DNA from: Bacteroides cellulosilyticus DSM 14838 | GTDB taxonomy: Bacteria; Bacteroidota; Bacteroidia; Bacteroidales; Bacteroidaceae | Length of the DNA: 37,449 bases | Direction of reading: 5' to 3' | Assembly (NCBI RefSeq): GCF_000158035.1 | Contig: NZ_EQ973490.1 | Coordinates: 1,360,662-1,398,110 of the forward strand | Shown: positions 33,343 through 37,449 of the stretch, in pieces | Numbering within the stretch: position 1 is the stretch's first letter | Layout: the number at the start of each line of letters is the position of its first letter | Notes under the pieces: model-generated | The model's database searches: none | What the model was told of the DNA's origin: nothing | Seen by the model: only the letters and a program-made list of their open reading frames with translations | Program-made: the position numbers and the translations under genes

Positions 33343-36003
33343 TTATTTGTTTATGCTCCTGCTTTGGGGTTCCGGTGTCGGGTTGTCATCGCCTCCGGGA
33401 CCGGGTTTGTCGGCATCTTCAGTGGTGAAGTATTGTTCGCTGCTGTAGCCTGTACCTTTGGCGTTGATGGCGTATGCACGTACGCGGTAGGTGGTTTTAC
33501 CTGTCAGTCCGGTCAGCTTGGTCTTCATGCCGGTGCCGCTGGTGGTAATCACGATCTTGGTACCGTTGTCTATAGTTACTTCCGTGCCATCATCCACTTT
33601 GTAGATGAACCCTTTCTCGGTAATCTTTAGGTTACCTTCATCGTTGATGCTGCAATTGAGCCATGCCGTCGTAGCGTATACCTCAGAGTAATTGAGGTAG
33701 CTGAGTTTAGGCTTGCGGGTATTGTCATCATCTCCCGGAGTGGGATTATCATCTTCTCCCGGAGGCAACTTAGCTGTATTGAAGTTGTTATGACCGACGG
33801 TCGTTTCTCCGTTCTTATTGGTCACATACCCATACACATAATATCCGCTGTTTTCCGTCAATCCAGTAATTGTCCCTGTTACCGTATTTCCTGTAAGGGT
33901 ACCCGGTGCGTTGGTATATTCGCTTTCACCGGATTTTCTCCATTTGAAACCTTGTGCCGTCAACTCTGCACCTCCGGTATTAGTGACCTCAAAGGAGAAA
34001 CTAAGGCTGTGCGCCTCACTCTTAGTACATATTAACTCTCCCAATGTGGCTCTACTACTGCTACCCGTCTCGAAGGAGAGTGCCTGGCTGTATCCTGTTC
34101 CCACATTATTAGTAGCGTACGCGCGTATATTATATAAAGTCTTATAGCTTAATCCTGTTAGTTGCGCAGTGAAAGCCTCTTTAGTGTCTTTCGATACAAA
34201 CTTCAGCGAGTAACCGTCATCTACACTTGGATTGCTGCCGGTAGAAACCACGAATCCACGTTCTTTAATCGTTTCTCCGTCACCGCCTAAGTTGGCAATG
34301 TTGGCACTGGCCTGCGCATTATCATCTTTGATATTAATCACATTCAGACCATTCAGTGTAGGTTCCGTATGTTTTGTTGTGGTAAACTGCTCTACGGTGC
34401 TATACCCTGTGCCTTTGGCGTTAGTAGCAAATGCGCGGACGTAGTAGGTGACACCACCCTGCAAATCGCCAAGGTTGACGAGAATATTATTGTCAGCTTC
34501 CGTAGATATCGCTTTGGTATCCTCCAGAGTCGGCTTGGAATTTGTGCTGCTGTAGCAGACCCCTTTTTCCGTTACTTCCAGTCCGCCATTAGTCGAAATG
34601 GTAGCTTTCACTTTGGCCCCATTCTCCGTCAGGTCGTATACCCTGGGTTGTGCAACGGTAGGTGCGAATGTAGTTTCTGTATTGAACTGAATGTCACCGC
34701 TGTAGAATGTACCGTCACGGGTGATCGCATAGGCACGGGCATGGTAAGTATCTCCTTCTGTCAGTCCGGTGATGGTGGCTGTTACTTTCTGCTCGGTGCT
34801 GCTGTCCGTAACTTTACCTCCCTCTATGGTGGGGTTGGGATCTTTGCCGTAGCAGATACCCTTCTCCTTAATAACGCTTTCCGTTTCGTAGGCCATTAGG
34901 GCTGTGATAGTAGCGGTAGAAGATGTCAGAGCAGTAACAGTGGCTTGTGTCAGCGATACTACCTGCTCTTTATCTGTGGTAAATTCTACGGTCGAACTGT
35001 AGCCTATGCCTTTTTCATTCTTGGCATATGCACGCATGTAATATTTGGTACTGGCTGTCAGCCCTGTTAGCGTAGCGGAGAAACGTTGTGCTCCATCCAT
35101 AGCCTGTACCTTCTGGCTGCTTTCGACGGTGGGCTGACGGCTTTCGGTACTATAGCAAAAACCGTATTCTTCCACTGTGAAGCCGTGATCCTGAGTTACG
35201 GCACCCAGGCAAACTGCTTCGTAAGCAACCGCTTCTACCGGTTTATTGGCAAGGCTACCGGTTCCATTCGCTATGACCATCGGAATCTTTTGTTGAGTGG
35301 TGGTGAACTTTACCGATTCACCGTAGCCTGTTCCTGCATCATTGGTGGCGTAAGGGCGTACAATATAGGTGGTGTTTGCCACCAGATCTGTCAGTTCTAC
35401 GGTGAAATCATCACCGAATGGCAGCTTGATATTGTCGTCGAGGGTAGGTTCAGCGGCATTTTCAATATAAATGGCATAAGCGAAGCCTCGTACTGTAGGC
35501 TCGTAACCACCATTGTCTGTAATACTGGCAGAGAGGGTGGCACTGTACTCGGTAACGTTAGTGGCCTCGGCGATGCTTAGTGAAGGCGGAATAGCGTCTT
35601 CAGTACTGAAACTGCTGCTCTTTCCCTTGATGACGGACTTACCGCTACGAGCAAAGATGCAGTAATAATACTTTTCTCCGGGCTTCAGTCCTTGGACTGT
35701 GGCAGTATAGTTGTTGCCGTCTCCCGGGGTAGCGTTGACTTCTTGTGCGTTGCTCAAGCTGGCTGATGTGGAATAAAGGAAGCCTATTTTCAGTTCTCCG
35801 GTACTGCCGGGATGCTTCATCACCGTTCCTTGGAAAGTAGCTCCAAAACGGCTCAAGCCCGTAACACTGTTGGTAGTCAGTGTCGGTGAATAAACTGAAG
35901 GCTCTTTGTCTTCTTCACAGCCCATCATGAACGGCAACAAGAACAATAGCATACATACATGTCTAATGACGTGCGCATGCTTAAATGCGTATTGTTGACC
36001 CAT
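33343..36003 (-). CDS. Surface lipoprotein with eight FN3-like repeats
   Basis: The 886-residue product has a lipoprotein signal ending MMGC with Cys29, followed by EEDKEP, an acidic surface-export-like signal. Eight FN3-like repeats follow, closing with motifs such as YYVRAFATNAKGTGYS. A Gly/Asp/Pro linker with GDDD separates repeats 7 and 8 and another ends the protein. It aligns repeat by repeat with the 766-residue paralogue at the operon end; repeat 7 (YYVYGYVTNKNGETTV) is the extra or most divergent one. It heads the operon, with a TATATTTG box 40 bases upstream. Binding or structural function is inferred only. Confidence 0.87.
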   Translation of the reverse strand: MGQQYAFKHAHVIRHVCMLLFLLPFMMGCEEDKEPSVYSPTLTTNSVTGLSRFGATFQGTVMKHPGSTGELKIGFLYSTSASLSNAQEVNATPGDGNNYTATVQGLKPGEKYYYCIFARSGKSVIKGKSSSFSTEDAIPPSLSIAEATNVTEYSATLSASITDNGGYEPTVRGFAYAIYIENAAEPTLDDNIKLPFGDDFTVELTDLVANTTYIVRPYATNDAGTGYGESVKFTTTQQKIPMVIANGTGSLANKPVEAVAYEAVCLGAVTQDHGFTVEEYGFCYSTESRQPTVESSQKVQAMDGAQRFSATLTGLTASTKYYMRAYAKNEKGIGYSSTVEFTTDKEQVVSLTQATVTALTSSTATITALMAYETESVIKEKGICYGKDPNPTIEGGKVTDSSTEQKVTATITGLTEGDTYHARAYAITRDGTFYSGDIQFNTETTFAPTVAQPRVYDLTENGAKVKATISTNGGLEVTEKGVCYSSTNSKPTLEDTKAISTEADNNILVNLGDLQGGVTYYVRAFATNAKGTGYSTVEQFTTTKHTEPTLNGLNVINIKDDNAQASANIANLGGDGETIKERGFVVSTGSNPSVDDGYSLKFVSKDTKEAFTAQLTGLSYKTLYNIRAYATNNVGTGYSQALSFETGSSSRATLGELICTKSEAHSLSFSFEVTNTGGAELTAQGFKWRKSGESEYTNAPGTLTGNTVTGTITGLTENSGYYVYGYVTNKNGETTVGHNNFNTAKLPPGEDDNPTPGDDDNTRKPKLSYLNYSEVYATTAWLNCSINDEGNLKITEKGFIYKVDDGTEVTIDNGTKIVITTSGTGMKTKLTGLTGKTTYRVRAYAINAKGTGYSSEQYFTTEDADKPGPGGDDNPTPEPQSRSINK

Positions 36004-36042
36004 AAATTAAGTGTGTAAAATGTTGTTTAATAATCTTCGTTA

Positions 36043-36050
36043 CAAATATA
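36043..36050 (-). promoter_or_regulatory. Probable -7 promoter element of the surface operon
   Basis: Minus-strand TATATTTG matches the Bacteroides -7 box 40 bases before the first lipoprotein start. I see no clear -33 TTTG. Confidence 0.55.
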
Positions 36051-36170
36051 TATATAATTTCTGTCCCGTTATTCTTTTTTATTCCAATAATTAAAAGATG
36101 TTAGTAAAATATTTTGTTTGTAACGGAAAACCGTGACAAAAGAATTGCTGTCCTGCTATTTTATTGCATG

Positions 36171-36258
36171 TTCACCACAGAGTAGCACAGAGTCCCACAG
36201 AGTTTTAGATTAATTTGAAATCAAAACTCTGTGGGACTCTGTGCTACTCTGTGGTGAA
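36171..36258. repeat. Perfect 36-base inverted repeat (CTCTGTG family)
   Basis: The arms 36171-36206 and 36223-36258 are exact reverse complements around a 16-base loop that can pair further (GATT with AATC). Each arm holds CACAGAGT words spaced 10 bases apart. It lies 9 bases after the stop of the partial gene and before the surface operon promoter, so it could terminate or stabilise the upstream transcript. The right arm matches 1323-1351. Confidence 0.96.
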
Positions 36259-36267
36259 ATTAGAGAA

Positions 36268-37449
36268 TCAGAAGTGGCTCAAATCTATCAGTCCGAAGTT
36301 CGGGTCTTTTTCCGGTTGCCATGTGCGGACGTGGATCACCGGTTCTTTAGGGTTGTTCAGGTCTACCATCAGGAACAAATACCCTGTATCACCGTAGCTG
36401 GACGAGAAATAATCCTGCTTGATCTGGATACCGTAAATTTCACCTCCTACACCCGACTTGCGAACTTGGTTGTCGGCAAAGCGGAGGTTGATGAATTCTG
36501 AGCTACGGAAGATGTGCTGTAATTTCTTCATGTATTCCGACTTTGTCTGACGGGTGTATTTTACAGCTTGCTTGCTCATGGCCTGTCCTTCGTTGCTGGC
36601 AGTGTGTTTCAGTACTGAACCGGTGATAATCAGGGCATCATCAGAGAAAATGCTGTTGATATAATCGTAGCGCTTCAAAGCATAAGCCGTCTTATAACTT
36701 TCAAGGAAGTTGATAAGTACGTTGCGTACGGTATCATTCCAGGATGTCTGGTTCATGATATCGTCTACGGCAGGTTTGTTGAGGCCGAAGGAGAGGCAAT
36801 CTATCTTACCTTCTTTGTTCAGGGTGAACACTACATCTTCTACAAACGTGCGTTGGTTGCTGAACTTGAAACTCATGGGAAGACTGCGGCAAGTTACTTC
36901 CCCATTGCACTCTAAGAATCTGAATTCCGGTTCGTTGATGATCTTGCCTTGTCCGTATTTGATGAGGCGGTTGAACATTTCATATCCGCTTTCGGTACAT
37001 AAGGATTGGATATCGGTGAAATTGCGCGTACGAATAGCTTTTTCTACTTTCTTCATGGTATCGTCGTAGGCAGCGGATTCCATGGTGGACAAATAATGCA
37101 TACCGCTGTTTGTGGTGGTGGCACTGTCTGATTCTGCCATTAAGGCTTCTTCGGTCTTTTCTTCACCAGGTTTCGGCTCCTCCCCTTCCAGTTTCAAGGC
37201 GCAGTTGCGCATGGCTATGGGGTTGACGGTTCCCATCACTTCTGACAGTTCGTTGTCGATATTGGCTTCACCTTCAAACATATACTCGGTGCGTAGTTGC
37301 AGATTGCGGGCATTGGCAAGCACAGGAAGTTCCACGATGCCTGTACCGTCTTTGGCTGAGAATATATTGGACCAGTCGCGACCGTCGAAATACGTGTAAT
37401 CGTAGTTGCGGGCGGGCTGTCCTTTGTAAAGTACCTTGAGGTTGATCGT
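36268..37449 (-). CDS. C-terminal part of a hypothetical protein, cut by window end
   Basis: The frame stays open from 36268 to the last base of the window, giving at least 394 residues; the GTG at 37335 is internal, since the upstream codons read on in the same style (for example LKVLYKGQPARNYDY). The visible part has a charged region with EEPKPGEEKTEEA about 95 residues in, a helical segment and a C-terminal mixed alpha/beta region with IYGIQIKQDYFSSSYGD near the end. I do not recognise the family. Envelope localisation is possible given the neighbours, but the N-terminus is not visible. A 36-base inverted repeat follows its stop. Confidence 0.75.
   Translation of the reverse strand, partial: TINLKVLYKGQPARNYDYTYFDGRDWSNIFSAKDGTGIVELPVLANARNLQLRTEYMFEGEANIDNELSEVMGTVNPIAMRNCALKLEGEEPKPGEEKTEEALMAESDSATTTNSGMHYLSTMESAAYDDTMKKVEKAIRTRNFTDIQSLCTESGYEMFNRLIKYGQGKIINEPEFRFLECNGEVTCRSLPMSFKFSNQRTFVEDVVFTLNKEGKIDCLSFGLNKPAVDDIMNQTSWNDTVRNVLINFLESYKTAYALKRYDYINSIFSDDALIITGSVLKHTASNEGQAMSKQAVKYTRQTKSEYMKKLQHIFRSSEFINLRFADNQVRKSGVGGEIYGIQIKQDYFSSSYGDTGYLFLMVDLNNPKEPVIHVRTWQPEKDPNFGLIDLSHF

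Noticed and set aside
36171..36258. Insertion sequence or MITE with target duplication
   Set aside because: No flanking direct repeat and no transposase is visible; a mobile origin remains open but is not supported here.
1..37449. Phage, conjugative element or genomic island
   Set aside because: No integrase, relaxase, Tra or structural phage genes and no tRNA attachment site; most genes are typical core genes.

Overview
The window looks like chromosomal DNA of a gut Bacteroides species. The evidence is the DUF4861 and DUF2723 proteins, an S9B dipeptidyl peptidase, lipoproteins with acidic residues after the lipobox cysteine, a BspA-type leucine-rich-repeat protein, and several TAnnTTTG -7 promoter boxes, the Bacteroidetes type. 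I cannot name the species from sequence alone. There is no rRNA, tRNA, CRISPR array, transposase or phage gene.

Layout. 1-1266: a plus-strand DUF4861 lipoprotein. 1354-15944: a long minus-strand block. In transcription order it holds cysE, a THUMP-domain rRNA methyltransferase with a repetitive basic tail, a DPP-IV-type peptidase, purD, an unknown membrane protein, a YqaA/DedA-like protein, mnmD, a zinc-type ABC binding lipoprotein and its ATPase, the DUF2723 membrane protein and a polysaccharide deacetylase. 16109-17056: cysK, divergent from cysE, so the two steps from serine to cysteine sit back to back. 17204-18359: a flavin-type small protein overlapping a YczE/YitT-like membrane protein. 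18689-19501: an AraC-type regulator. 19598-21742: RNase R. 22009-24877: a tightly overlapping plus-strand trio (CDF metal exporter, extended SDR, Aur1-like PAP2 enzyme). 25279-36003: a four-gene minus-strand cell-surface operon (8-repeat FN3-like lipoprotein, 1426-residue LRR protein, PEGA/beta-barrel protein, 7-repeat FN3-like lipoprotein). The last gene is cut by the window end.

The most unusual feature is between the genes, and in two places inside them. Most of the larger gaps hold hairpin-forming repetitive elements of two designs. The first is a long inverted repeat whose arms are built from short 9-10 base repeats; one has 36-base perfect arms. The second is a tandem array with an exact 22-base period: three arrays, unrelated in sequence, two of them ending in an inverted half-copy that makes a perfect hairpin. 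All four convergent gene junctions carry one of these elements. Related repeat sequence also lies in frame inside two conserved genes: five 7-base units in the zinc ABC ATPase, and a 10-base-stem hairpin matching an intergenic element in mnmD.

The second point of interest is the surface operon, in which two paralogous multi-domain lipoproteins flank an LRR giant and a PEGA-barrel protein. It could encode one outer-membrane assembly, but nothing in the sequence gives its function.
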